From Mycolicibacterium moriokaense (lineage in GTDB: Bacteria; Actinomycetota; Actinomycetes; Mycobacteriales; Mycobacteriaceae): a stretch of DNA of 64,000 bases. Below are positions 8,596 through 17,597 of this stretch, in pieces. Numbering within the stretch: the first letter of the stretch is position 1; the number at the start of each line of letters is the position of its first letter. Below the pieces are notes generated by a model. That model saw only the letters and a list, made by a program, of their open reading frames with translations, was not told the origin of the DNA and did not search any database. A program made the translations under genes and the position numbers. The DNA lies in NCBI RefSeq assembly GCF_010726085.1, contig NZ_AP022560.1:1240001-1304000 (forward strand). The letters are read 5' to 3'.

Positions 8596-10674
8596 ATGAC
8601 AACTCGCGACGACGCACAGGCCCTGCTCGAAAAGCTGGCGGGCCCGACGGCCAGACTGCGCGACGACCAGTGGACGGCCATCGAGGCGCTGGTTGTCGCG
8701 CGTCGACGGGCCCTCGTCGTACAGCGCACCGGCTGGGGCAAGTCGGCGGTGTACTTCATCGCCGCCAAGCTGCTGCGGGACGCAGGCCTCGGCCCGACGG
8801 TCATCGTTTCGCCGCTGCTGGCGCTGATGCGCAACCAGGTGGCCGCCGCGGATCGGGCGGGGGTGCACGCCGCCACCATCAACTCGAGCAACGTCGCCGA
8901 CTGGGACGAGATCAATGCGCGTGTGCACCGTGGCGACCTCGACGTCCTGTTGGTCAGCCCAGAACGGTTGAACAATCCCGACTTTCGCGATCAGGTGCTG
9001 CCCGCGCTGGCGCACGACGCCGGTCTTGTCGTGGTCGACGAGGCGCACTGTGTATCCGACTGGGGTCACGACTTCCGGCCCGACTACCGGCGCATCCGCA
9101 CCCTGATCGCCGAACTCGGTGCCGACGTCCCGGTCCTGGCGACCACGGCAACGGCCAATGACAGGGTCGTCGACGACGTCGCCGCGCAGTTGGGCGTCGG
9201 CGGGCAGGACACCTTGGTGCTGCGCGGCGGATTGGATCGCGAGTCGCTGCGCCTGTCGGTCGTCCACGCCGGAAACCCGGCGCAACGCGCGGCTTGGCTT
9301 GCGACGCATATCGATTCGCTGCCCGGCTCCGGGATCGTCTACACGCTCACCGTCGCACAGGCCCACGACGTCGCATCGCTGTTGCGTGAGCAGGGTCATG
9401 AGGTCGCCGCCTACACCGGTGCCACCGAGGCCGCGGAACGCGAACAACTCGAAGCGGATCTGTTGGCCAACAACGTCAAAGCTTTGGTGGCGACCTCGGC
9501 GCTCGGCATGGGCTTCGACAAGCCCGACCTCGGGTTCGTCGTGCATCTCGGCGCCCCGTCCTCACCGATCGCGTACTACCAGCAGGTCGGCCGTGCCGGG
9601 CGCTCAACCGAGAGCGCGGAGGTCATCCTGCTGCCCGGTCGCGAGGACCAGGATGTCTGGCGGTACTTCGCCTCGGTGGCGTTCCCAGCGGAGGCCATGG
9701 TGCGCAACGTGATTCGTGCGCTTGATCCCGAGCGGCCGCAATCCACACCCGCGCTGGAACCGCTCGTCGACCTGGGCCGATCCCGGTTGGAGATGGTGCT
9801 GAAGGTGCTCGACGTCGACGGTGTGGTGCGGCGGGTCAAGGGTGGCTGGGTCGGTACCGGCGCGGAATGGGAGTACGACGAGCCGCGCTACCGCAAACTC
9901 GACGAGGCGCGCAAGACCGAACAGCAGGCGATGCTCGACTACCAGGTCACGAGCGAGTGCCGGATGGCGTTTCTTCGGCGCCAACTCGACGATCCCGCGC
10001 TGCGGGACGGTGAGCGGTGCGGTCGGTGCGACAACTGCACGGGCATTCGGTTGGACGCCGAGGTTGATGCGAGCGCCGCCGAGTCCACCAGGCAACGGTT
10101 GATGCGTCCGGGAGTGGAGCTGGTTCCACGCAAGCAGTGGCCGTCCGGGTTGGCCAAACTGGGCGTCGAGCTCTCGGGCCGTATCACCGACGGCCCGGCG
10201 TCGGGACGAGCGATCGGCAGACTGACCGACTTGGGCTGGGGCGCGCGATTGCGCCGCCTGCTCGATGAGCCAGACGGCGACGTGTCCGAGGACCTGGTTG
10301 ATGCTGCGGTGAAAGTGCTGGCGTCATGGGATTGGGCGGTTCGGCCGACGGCGGTGATGGCGCTGGACTCCGACCGTCATCCGCGCCTGATCTCGTCGCT
10401 GGCCCGCGAGCTGGCCCGACTCGGCAGGCTGACGGACCTCGACACCCTGCAGTACGCACCGACGCGGCGGCCGGTCACCGCGGCGAACTCGGCGTACCGT
10501 GTCGCCGCGCTGGATGGGGCATGGACTGCGCCGGATCGAGACATCGCGGGAGGTCCGGTGCTGCTCGTCGACGACCTGGTCGACAGCGGGTGGACGGTGA
10601 CCATGGCGGCCAGGGTGGTCAGGGCCGCGGGAGCGCCGGAAGTGCTGCCGTTTGCGCTGGCCAGCACCAGCTGA
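8596..10674 (+). CDS. rqlH: RqlH-type RecQ-like DNA helicase with C-terminal phosphoribosyltransferase-like domain
   Basis: A 692-residue SF2 helicase. Walker A is QRTGWGKS (43-50), motif II is DEAH (148-151) and motif VI is QQVGRAGR (329-336). A tetracysteine zinc module follows (Cys455, 475, 478, 481). The C-terminal part is a phosphoribosyltransferase-like fold with the PRPP-loop motif LLVDDLVDSGWT (656-667). This architecture and length match M. smegmatis RqlH, a 3'-5' translocase and duplex-unwinding enzyme that defines its own RecQ clade. ATG 8596 is chosen; an upstream TTG at 8551 would place the start inside the hairpin. It has no evident link to sterol metabolism. Confidence 0.88.
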   Translation: MTTRDDAQALLEKLAGPTARLRDDQWTAIEALVVARRRALVVQRTGWGKSAVYFIAAKLLRDAGLGPTVIVSPLLALMRNQVAAADRAGVHAATINSSNVADWDEINARVHRGDLDVLLVSPERLNNPDFRDQVLPALAHDAGLVVVDEAHCVSDWGHDFRPDYRRIRTLIAELGADVPVLATTATANDRVVDDVAAQLGVGGQDTLVLRGGLDRESLRLSVVHAGNPAQRAAWLATHIDSLPGSGIVYTLTVAQAHDVASLLREQGHEVAAYTGATEAAEREQLEADLLANNVKALVATSALGMGFDKPDLGFVVHLGAPSSPIAYYQQVGRAGRSTESAEVILLPGREDQDVWRYFASVAFPAEAMVRNVIRALDPERPQSTPALEPLVDLGRSRLEMVLKVLDVDGVVRRVKGGWVGTGAEWEYDEPRYRKLDEARKTEQQAMLDYQVTSECRMAFLRRQLDDPALRDGERCGRCDNCTGIRLDAEVDASAAESTRQRLMRPGVELVPRKQWPSGLAKLGVELSGRITDGPASGRAIGRLTDLGWGARLRRLLDEPDGDVSEDLVDAAVKVLASWDWAVRPTAVMALDSDRHPRLISSLARELARLGRLTDLDTLQYAPTRRPVTAANSAYRVAALDGAWTAPDRDIAGGPVLLVDDLVDSGWTVTMAARVVRAAGAPEVLPFALASTS

Positions 10675-10757
10675 CCTGCGGTTTGTTTAGGCCCGCCCCC
10701 ACATCGGTTACGCCTTTGGGGAGCGGCTGACAGGTCGCAGATTCAAGGAGTGATTCG

Positions 10758-11150
10758 ATGAAGATGTCCGAGAAGACCGTGCGACGCGGCCTCTACGGCA
10801 TGTTCGCCGGGGGTCTACTTGCCTTTGGTTCCGCCGCGATCATCATGCCGGTCGCGAACGCGGAGCCGACCGAAAACTGCAGCGTGAGTGCCATTGCCGA
10901 TACGTCGCGCACCGTGTCTGAGTCAACGAGCACGTACCTCGAGCACAATGCCGATGCGAATGACGAGCTCACGAACATCATGAACTCGACGCAGTCCGAC
11001 GTGACGCAGGCATTCCGCGTGTATTTCGCGGAGAACCCGCAGGTCGAAATGGAGTTGAGGGCGATCAATCAGCCCGCCATCGATCTGGCCAGCCAGTGTG
11101 GCGTCGAGGTGGCACCCACACCGATAACGGAAGCACTGACCGACCTCTAG
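10758..11150 (+). CDS. Secreted hemophore-related protein
   Basis: A 130-residue protein with a signal peptide: basic start, hydrophobic stretch about residues 11-33 and ANA cleavage motif near residue 35. The mature part is short and helical with two cysteines (in ENCSVSA and ASQCGVE), the pattern of the mycobacterial hemophore/haem-binding family that includes Rv0203. The putative role is haem binding in the cell envelope, but this is family inference. AAGGAG at 10745 supports ATG 10758. It stands alone between rqlH and the convergent iclR gene. Confidence 0.7.
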   Translation: MKMSEKTVRRGLYGMFAGGLLAFGSAAIIMPVANAEPTENCSVSAIADTSRTVSESTSTYLEHNADANDELTNIMNSTQSDVTQAFRVYFAENPQVEMELRAINQPAIDLASQCGVEVAPTPITEALTDL

Positions 11151-11193
11151 GTCGCTCCACGCCGGCGCGGTGAGTGCTAGCTAGGGCAGTGCT

Positions 11194-12096
11194 TTATGGT
11201 TTCGCCCCGCCCAACTGTGCGGTCACGGCATCGGCTGTCGCCACCAGTGCATGGGCACGCTCGACGATCTCGTTGTCCGTCAACGCTTTCCCGATGTGCA
11301 TCGAGGCCACCATCACCTGCCGCTGATAGTGGTCGAAGACCGGCGCCGAGATCACGCTGATGTCATGCCGCTTGCGTCCGGCAGCGCTGTTCTCGTCGCG
11401 CAGATACACGCGCTCGCCGATGTCGGAGACCAATTCCGATAGCAGTGCGCGCAATTCGTCGGGCAGGGTGCTCGACATCCCCGCCATCAACGAATAAAGC
11501 CGTCGCCCGCCGGGGGTCAGGCGCTCGACCAGATAGCCGTCGTCGCGGCACCTGGCGATTACGCGGTTGAGGCGGTCGGAGTGCGTGCGCAGCGGGATCG
11601 TCGGTTCCTTGGCCAGCCAGTTGCGTTCGGCTTCGTCGTCCCACAGCACGAACATCAGCCCGACGGGCGGCGCAAACGGATAGCTCTGGCCCACCTCGAC
11701 ACCGGGCCGCGCGCCGGCGGGTGCGACGAGATCGAGCAGCGTGATCCGGTCGTCGATGACGCCGGACAATGCCGCGGTGACCCCGAACCGCGCCGACAGC
11801 CGCCGTAGCTCCTCACGCGCCGCTGGGCTGACCCGCAGCGACTCCTGCGCCCGATGGCCCAGCGTGATCAGTGACGGGCCCAGGCGGTAGGTCTTGTCCG
11901 CGGCATCGCGCACCAGATAACCCGCGTCGGCGAGCGAGGTGAGGATGCCGAGACACGTCGGCTTGCTCAGCCCGACCCGACGGGCCAGGTCCGACACCCC
12001 GAAGCGGTCTTGGGGATGACCCGCGAGGTAGTCGAGTATCCGCACGACGCGATCGGTCGGCGGCGACGAACGGCCGGAGGGCCCAGGGGCGGACAC
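11194..12096 (-). CDS. IclR-family transcriptional regulator
   Basis: A 300-residue protein with an N-terminal winged helix-turn-helix (about residues 14-75, VSDLARRVGLSKPTCLGILT) and a C-terminal IclR effector domain (about 85-290). The start is GTG 12096. The effector is unknown. It diverges from the KstR-type gene at 12183, and the 86-base intergenic region carries both a 25-base palindrome (12123-12147) and a KstR site (12159-12172), so it may control itself and possibly the neighbouring three-gene unit. The equivalent position in M. tuberculosis has no such regulator to my knowledge. Confidence 0.82.
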   Translation of the reverse strand: MSAPGPSGRSSPPTDRVVRILDYLAGHPQDRFGVSDLARRVGLSKPTCLGILTSLADAGYLVRDAADKTYRLGPSLITLGHRAQESLRVSPAAREELRRLSARFGVTAALSGVIDDRITLLDLVAPAGARPGVEVGQSYPFAPPVGLMFVLWDDEAERNWLAKEPTIPLRTHSDRLNRVIARCRDDGYLVERLTPGGRRLYSLMAGMSSTLPDELRALLSELVSDIGERVYLRDENSAAGRKRHDISVISAPVFDHYQRQVMVASMHIGKALTDNEIVERAHALVATADAVTAQLGGAKP

Positions 12097-12122
12097 GCCC
12101 GCAGCCTACCGTGTCCGTTCCA

Positions 12123-12147
12123 TATATGTACCGCTGCGGTCGATATA
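12123..12147. promoter_or_regulatory. Palindrome, candidate IclR operator
   Basis: TATATGTACCGC, a central T, then GCGGTCGATATA: 10 of 12 positions are symmetric. It lies 27 bases upstream of the iclR-type gene start and 12 bases from the KstR site. IclR proteins commonly bind palindromes of this size near their own promoter. Binding is inferred. Confidence 0.5.
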
Positions 12148-12158
12148 TTGACTCTTGT

Positions 12159-12172
12159 TAGAACGCGTTCTA
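12159..12172. promoter_or_regulatory. KstR operator upstream of the DUF1214-like gene
   Basis: TAGAACGCGTTCTA is a perfect palindromic match to TnnAACnnGTTnnA and ends 11 bases before the GTG at 12183. It predicts that the three genes 12183-15231 belong to the KstR regulon, as Rv3531c-Rv3529c do. Confidence 0.88.
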
Positions 12173-12182
12173 GTTTCGACGT

Positions 12183-13310
12183 GTGTATTCGCAGCCACTG
12201 ACCGACGCGATCGCCGAGGCGGAGAAGCTCGTCGCCGCCGCCCCCTTCATCGAATCCGAAGCCGACCTGCTGGAGGGCCTGCAATACCTGGCGGGCTGCA
12301 TTTCGGCGTGCACGCATCTGGCGTTCGATTACGACCGCGACCATCCGTTCATGCATTCCGGGACGGGACCCTTCACGAAGATGGGCCTCGACAATCCCGA
12401 CGCCATGTACTTCGGCACCCGCGTACTACCCGGATACGAGTACGTCGTCACGGGTAAGCGCGGCACCACGACCGACCTCTGTTTCCAGATGCTCGGCGGT
12501 GAGTACACCGACGACAACGTGCCGCCGAGCCAGATCGCGTTCGACGACCGTGAGCTCGACATCGACGACGACGGCTACTTCGAGTGGCGGGTCACGCCGA
12601 CCAGCCCGTCGCAACTGGTGGTTCGCGAGGTCTACAACGACTGGTCCGCACAACGCGGCTACATCAGCATCGCCAGGACCGACACGGCGGGCACGGCGCC
12701 CCCACCGCTGACTCGCCAGCTGATCGAAAAGCGTTATGCCATCGCGGGTAAGCAACTCGTCCAGCGCGTGAAGACCTGGCTGCAGTTTCCGCAGTGGTTC
12801 TACGACACCCTGCCGGTCAACACGATGGTCGCTCCTCGGCTGACGCCGGGAGGTCTCGCGACGCAGTACTCGTCGGTCGGCCACTTCGATCTGGCGCCGG
12901 ATCAGGCGATGATCATCACGCTGCCCGTTCCGGACGCTCCGTACCTGGGTTTCCAGCTGGGCAGTCTGTGGTACATCTCGCTGGACTATATCAATCACCA
13001 GACGTCACTGAACGGCACTCAGGCACAGGCGGATCCGGACGACAAGATCCGCTACGTGGTGTCGGATGCGAACCCCGGGGTGACCAACTGGGTCGAGACC
13101 CTGGGCCACCGCAGAGGGTATCTGCAGTTCCGTTGGCAGCGGTTGTCCCGCGAGCTCACCGAGGCCGACGGCCCCACGGTCGAGATCGTCGACATCGACA
13201 AGGTGGCCGCGGCGCTACCGTTCTACGAATCGAACAAGATCTCGGACGAGGACTGGCGCGCGCGGATCGCACTGCGCCAGAAGCAGATCGGCGACAGGAT
13301 GGTGGGTTAG
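12183..13310 (+). CDS. DUF1214-like conserved protein (Rv3531c type)
   Basis: A 375-residue protein, the same length as Rv3531c, of unknown function. The C-terminal third (about 240-330) resembles DUF1214 proteins: a strand ending in Gly-Ser-Leu-Trp-Tyr, then DANPGVTNWVETLG and a Gly-Tyr-Leu-Gln-Phe-Arg-Trp strand. No signal peptide or membrane segment is seen. No ribosome site precedes GTG 12183, so the message may be leaderless. It begins a unit with the SDR and the sulfotransferase-fold gene, all under the KstR site at 12159. A role in sterol metabolism is inferred only from regulation and conserved neighbours. Confidence 0.75.
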   Translation: MYSQPLTDAIAEAEKLVAAAPFIESEADLLEGLQYLAGCISACTHLAFDYDRDHPFMHSGTGPFTKMGLDNPDAMYFGTRVLPGYEYVVTGKRGTTTDLCFQMLGGEYTDDNVPPSQIAFDDRELDIDDDGYFEWRVTPTSPSQLVVREVYNDWSAQRGYISIARTDTAGTAPPPLTRQLIEKRYAIAGKQLVQRVKTWLQFPQWFYDTLPVNTMVAPRLTPGGLATQYSSVGHFDLAPDQAMIITLPVPDAPYLGFQLGSLWYISLDYINHQTSLNGTQAQADPDDKIRYVVSDANPGVTNWVETLGHRRGYLQFRWQRLSRELTEADGPTVEIVDIDKVAAALPFYESNKISDEDWRARIALRQKQIGDRMVG

Positions 13311-13312
13311 CG

Positions 13313-14086
13313 GTGCTCGATAACAAGGTTGTGGTGATCAGTGGTGTCGGCCCGGCGCTGGGGACCACGCTCGCCAAGCGATGTGCGGAGGCGGGCGCCG
13401 ATCTGGTGCTGGCCGCCCGCACGGTGGAACGACTCGAGGACGTCGCCAAGCAGATCACCGACATCGGCAGGCGTGCGGTGACAGTCGGCACCGACATCAC
13501 CGACGAAGCCCAGGTGGCCAACCTCGTCGAGCAGACGCTCGAGGCGTACGGCCGGGTCGACGTCTTGATCAACAACGCGTTCCGCGTCCCGTCGATGAAA
13601 CCGTTCGCCAACACCACGTTCGAGCACATGAGGGACGCGATCGAGCTGACGGTGTTCGGCGCGCTGCGGATGATCCAGGGCTTCACGCCTGCGCTGGCGG
13701 AGTCGAAGGGCTCCGTCGTCAACGTGAACTCGATGGTGGTGCGCCACTCACAGGCCAAGTACGGCGCCTACAAGATGGCCAAGTCGGCGCTCCTGGCGAT
13801 GTCGCAGACGCTGGCCACCGAACTGGGTGAGCAGGGCATCCGGGTGAACTCCGTGCTGCCCGGCTATATCTGGGGCGGAACGCTGAAGGGTTACTTCGAG
13901 CACCAGGCCGGCAAGTACGGCACCAGCGTCGAAGAGATCTACAACGCCGCCGCCGCAGGATCTGATCTGAAGCGCCTGCCCACCGAGGACGAGGTCGCCT
14001 CGGCCATACTCTTCATGGCCAGCGACCTGTCCAGCGGCATCACCGGCCAGGCGCTCGATGTCAACTGCGGGGAGTACAAGGCCTGA
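13313..14086 (+). CDS. Short-chain dehydrogenase/reductase (Rv3530c type)
   Basis: A 257-residue SDR. The nucleotide loop is ISGVGPALG (8-16), a variant of TGxxxGxG, and the active-site Tyr-x-x-x-Lys is in YGAYKMAKSA (about 150), with the NNA motif in LINNAFR. The C-terminus is the classical SITGQALDVNCG segment. GTG at 13313 is two bases after the previous stop. The substrate is not known; position and KstR control suggest a hydroxysteroid or side-chain hydroxyacyl substrate. The stop overlaps the next start. Confidence 0.8.
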   Translation: MLDNKVVVISGVGPALGTTLAKRCAEAGADLVLAARTVERLEDVAKQITDIGRRAVTVGTDITDEAQVANLVEQTLEAYGRVDVLINNAFRVPSMKPFANTTFEHMRDAIELTVFGALRMIQGFTPALAESKGSVVNVNSMVVRHSQAKYGAYKMAKSALLAMSQTLATELGEQGIRVNSVLPGYIWGGTLKGYFEHQAGKYGTSVEEIYNAAAAGSDLKRLPTEDEVASAILFMASDLSSGITGQALDVNCGEYKA

Positions 14087-15231
14087 TGACCGTACGGACC
14101 GATGTGGGTACCGTCGAGGATCTGCACGCGTCGGCGACGAAGGCGTGCGGCCTCGACGATTTCGGCGTCGACGACGACAACTATCGCGAGGCTCTGAGCG
14201 TGCTGCTGGAATCGTTCCGGCGCGACGCCAACCTGACCGAACTCGGCAGCAAGATGAACCGGTTCTTCGTGCGCAATGCGCTCGTGGCCCGGCTGGTATC
14301 CGAGGCGGCCTGGAAGCAGTACCCCGAACACGCCGACGTCGCCATCGAGCGGCCGATCTTCGTCACCGGGCTGCCCCGCACGGGCACCACCCTCATCCAC
14401 CGGCTCCTGACCGCCGATCCGCGGCATCAGGGTCTGGAACTGTGGCTCGCCGAATTTCCGCAACCGCGTCCGCCGCGCGAGACATGGTCGGACAACCCGG
14501 TCTTCGCTCAGCTGGATGCACAATTCGCCAAGGCACACGCAGAGGACCCGGATTACACCGGCCTGCACTACATGACCGCCGACGAGGTGGAGGAGTGCTG
14601 GCAGCTGCTGCGTCAGTCGCTGCATTCGGTGTCCTACGAGACGCTCGCGCATCTGCCGACCTACTCACAGTGGCTCGCCAAACAGGACTGGACCAAACCG
14701 TATCGGCGGCATCGCAAGAACCTGCAGCTGATCGGTCTCAACGACGCCGAGAAGCGTTGGGTGCTCAAGAATCCGAGCCATCTGTTCGCGCTCGACGCGC
14801 TGCTAGATACCTATCCCGATGCGCTGATCGTGCAGTGCCACCGGCCGGCGGAGACCATCATGGCCTCGATGTGCTCGTTGGCGCAGCACACGACGGCAGG
14901 CTGGTCGACCACGTTCGTCGGTGCACAGATCGGCGAGGACGCCATGGAGACGTGGTCGCGAGGACTGCGGCGGTTCAACGCCGTCCGGGCCGACCATGAC
15001 CCGGCGCAGTTCTGCGATGTCGACTACTTCGAGTTCGTCAAGGATCCGGTCGCCGCCGTCCAGCGGATCTACGAGTATTTCGGTATCGACTTCACCGAAG
15101 AGGCCCGCGCCGCGATCGTGGAGAGCCACGCCGAGAGTCAGAAGGGCCCACGCGCCCCGAAGCACACCTACTCCCTGGCCGACTACGGTCTGACCGACGA
15201 TCAGGTCAAGGAGCGCTTCAAAGGTCTCTGA
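14086..15231 (+). CDS. Sulfotransferase-fold protein (Rv3529c type)
   Basis: A 381-residue protein with the sulfotransferase P-loop FVTGLPRTGTTLIHRLL (about residues 88-104), which binds the 5'-phosphosulfate of PAPS in this fold, and the downstream 3'-phosphate region LIVQCHRPAETIMAS. The length matches Rv3529c (384). The acceptor is unknown; sulfation of a sterol or lipid would be consistent with the fold but is inference. ATG 14086 shares one base with the SDR stop. It is the last gene of the KstR-type trio; 123 bases without a gene follow. Confidence 0.78.
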   Translation: MTVRTDVGTVEDLHASATKACGLDDFGVDDDNYREALSVLLESFRRDANLTELGSKMNRFFVRNALVARLVSEAAWKQYPEHADVAIERPIFVTGLPRTGTTLIHRLLTADPRHQGLELWLAEFPQPRPPRETWSDNPVFAQLDAQFAKAHAEDPDYTGLHYMTADEVEECWQLLRQSLHSVSYETLAHLPTYSQWLAKQDWTKPYRRHRKNLQLIGLNDAEKRWVLKNPSHLFALDALLDTYPDALIVQCHRPAETIMASMCSLAQHTTAGWSTTFVGAQIGEDAMETWSRGLRRFNAVRADHDPAQFCDVDYFEFVKDPVAAVQRIYEYFGIDFTEEARAAIVESHAESQKGPRAPKHTYSLADYGLTDDQVKERFKGL

Positions 15232-15354
15232 CCTGCTCTGTGATGAGTTTGGGCCACATTTGATCTTGGTGCGTCATTCGGGCGGCACCGAGAACGCTCT
15301 CATGAGAAACTCCGCAAATGTGCCTTCGATCGGGCCGCAAGAAGTGAGCTCCCG

Positions 15355-17589
15355 TTGACCGAAACGTCGGACACGCTCACCAAGCGAGCCAGGGAACGTA
15401 TTCGCTTCCGGCGCGCGCCTTCGACGTCGGAAACCCCAGACCCCGGCGCGTCGAGTACAGGGTTTCGCGCGGATATCGAGGGTTTGCGTGCTGTCGCGGT
15501 CATCGGTGTCATTCTTTTTCACGCTGGTGTGCCGGGTGTGGGCGGTGGATACGCCGGTGTGGACGTGTTCTTCGTCATCTCGGGCTTCCTCATCACCGGG
15601 ATCCTCTGGCGTGAGGCAAGCGGTACCGGCACGATCCGGTTACGCCGGTTCTACGCAGCCAGGGCCCGACGGTTGCTTCCAGCGTCGGCCACGGTAGGCG
15701 TGATAATCGCGATCGGCGCGATTCTTGTGGTAGGCCCGCTGCAGTCCAAGAACATCCTTTTGGACGGGATCGCCAGTGCACTCTATGTCGGAAACTACCG
15801 GTTTGCGTTGGAAGGTATCGACTATCTGGGCGCCAACGCGCCGCCGTCGCCATACCAGCATTACTGGTCGCTCGGCGTAGAGGAGCAGTTCTACCTCCTG
15901 TGGCCCGCAATAATCATCGCGACCGCCTGGCTGATCCACCGTGCATCGCGGCGGGCCGAGCCTCGCGACAAGACATCGATCGGCCCCTACTTGTGGGTGC
16001 TTGGGCTTGTCGCAGCCATATCGTTTGCGGTCTCGTTGGTGGCCACTGAGGCGCTGCCTTCGGTGGCGTTCTTTTCACTGCCAACTCGAGCTTGGGAGTT
16101 GTCGGTTGGCGGTCTGGTGGCTCTCACCGTCGCATGGTGGCGCAAAATCCCGCCGTTGTTGTGCACGATCCTGGGCTGGGGAGGGCTGGTAGTGATCGTG
16201 TTGGCCTTCCTCGAATTGACAAGGGCAACACCCTATCCGGGTACTGCTGCACTCTTACCTGTGGTCGGCACGGCGCTGGTGATCGGCGCCGGATGTGCTG
16301 CGCCGTCTCGTGGGTGTGGTCGCATTCTCGAATTGGCTCCGATGCGGGCCGGCGGCCGGCTGTCGTATTCATGGTATCTCTGGCATTGGCCAGTGTTGCT
16401 GGTATTACTGTTCTTTCCGCCCTTCCTGGGCCGCCCGCTCTTACTCGCGCTGGTGCTCATCGTGGTGTCCGGCGGGTTGGCCTGGGTCACACTGCGCGTG
16501 ATCGAGAACCCCTTCCGGTTTTCCCCGCGCTTGCGGCGGTCTCCCGCCCGCAGCCTGCTCGTCGGCGGAGGGTTCACCGCCGTTGCGGTTTGTGTGTGCA
16601 TCGCCTTGCTGGTGTGGCTGCCTTCGCCTATAGGCCCTGGGCCTCCAGCCCCCACACTGACTGTGACTAGCGGCCCTGCCCCCACTGGACCGAACGTGGA
16701 GCCGTACGAAGCAGCTGTGCGAGATACCTACGCTCAGGTGCAGGCAGCCGTTGCGGCATCCGCCGATGTGAAGGAGGTGCCGTCGAACCTGGAGCCGACG
16801 CTCGCCAGCACAACAGAAGTAGTGCGAACGGCGCCCGGCCCTTTGTCGGGCTGTGTACGCGGCTTCTTCGAAACCGACCATCCTGAATGCGCGGTAGGCG
16901 ACACTTCTTCGGCGACAACCGTTGCCCTGGTTGGTGACTCCAATGCCGGGATGTGGGCTCCACCGCTCAGGGAAGTCGCCGAGCAGCGTAAATGGCGGTT
17001 GGAACTACTGGCCAAGGCCGGTTGCCCGATGCTGGACATGACAATCTTCAATGGCACTCTTCGCCGCGACTACACCGAGTGCGACGAATGGCGTGAGCAT
17101 ATTGTCAGCCGGTTGAGGAAAGAGCGTCCGGAACTGATCGTGCTCGCGATATCTCGGCAATATGGCGCGAGCTATGACCAGACGTCAAACTACACCGCGT
17201 ACGACGCCGTGTGGACCGAGAAGCTGACCGACCTGGTGCGAGGGTTCCGCGACACCGGCGCGAAAGTTTTGGTACTAGGCCCGATCCCGGACACGCGTAT
17301 GTGGGTGCCGAACTGCCTCTCTCTACACCTCTACGACTCGACGCCGTGTTCACCGCCGACGTCTGCGGCGGTCAACCGGAAAGGCATCGACGCTGAAGCG
17401 GGCGCCACTCGGGCCGGGGGCGGACATTATGCGGATGTCACCGATTTGTTCTGTACCGCCGTGCGATGCCCCGCCGTTGTGGGTAACACCCTCGTCTACC
17501 ACGACTTCAACCATGCGACGGGCCAATACACGCTGCTGTTGGCACCGGTGATCGGGGCGGTGGCAGAGCTTACATTGGTCGACGGCTGA
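15355..17589 (+). CDS. OafA-type membrane acyltransferase with C-terminal SGNH domain
   Basis: A 744-residue protein in two parts. Residues about 40-430 are an acyltransferase-3 domain with about ten membrane segments and the conserved start FRADIEGLRAVAV...FHAG (catalytic His) and the GVDVFFVISGF motif. Residues about 520-740 are an extracytoplasmic SGNH hydrolase-like domain with the Ser block VALVGDSNAG and the Asp-x-x-His block DFNHATG. Such fusions O-acetylate or otherwise acylate cell-wall glycans or glycolipids; the acceptor here is unknown. The start is TTG 15355, the only in-frame start near a weak purine-rich site. There is no KstR site upstream. Confidence 0.82.
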   Translation: MTETSDTLTKRARERIRFRRAPSTSETPDPGASSTGFRADIEGLRAVAVIGVILFHAGVPGVGGGYAGVDVFFVISGFLITGILWREASGTGTIRLRRFYAARARRLLPASATVGVIIAIGAILVVGPLQSKNILLDGIASALYVGNYRFALEGIDYLGANAPPSPYQHYWSLGVEEQFYLLWPAIIIATAWLIHRASRRAEPRDKTSIGPYLWVLGLVAAISFAVSLVATEALPSVAFFSLPTRAWELSVGGLVALTVAWWRKIPPLLCTILGWGGLVVIVLAFLELTRATPYPGTAALLPVVGTALVIGAGCAAPSRGCGRILELAPMRAGGRLSYSWYLWHWPVLLVLLFFPPFLGRPLLLALVLIVVSGGLAWVTLRVIENPFRFSPRLRRSPARSLLVGGGFTAVAVCVCIALLVWLPSPIGPGPPAPTLTVTSGPAPTGPNVEPYEAAVRDTYAQVQAAVAASADVKEVPSNLEPTLASTTEVVRTAPGPLSGCVRGFFETDHPECAVGDTSSATTVALVGDSNAGMWAPPLREVAEQRKWRLELLAKAGCPMLDMTIFNGTLRRDYTECDEWREHIVSRLRKERPELIVLAISRQYGASYDQTSNYTAYDAVWTEKLTDLVRGFRDTGAKVLVLGPIPDTRMWVPNCLSLHLYDSTPCSPPTSAAVNRKGIDAEAGATRAGGGHYADVTDLFCTAVRCPAVVGNTLVYHDFNHATGQYTLLLAPVIGAVAELTLVDG

Positions 17590-17597
17590 GCGCAGTC

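Noticed and set aside
7515..9546. Long minus-strand frames opposite hsaF and rqlH
   Set aside because: Both plus-strand genes have full motif sets; the antisense frames lack any recognisable domain and a ribosome site.
12794..13312. Upstream extension of the SDR at 13313
   Set aside because: The extra codons overlap the DUF1214-like gene and are out-of-frame sequence of it.
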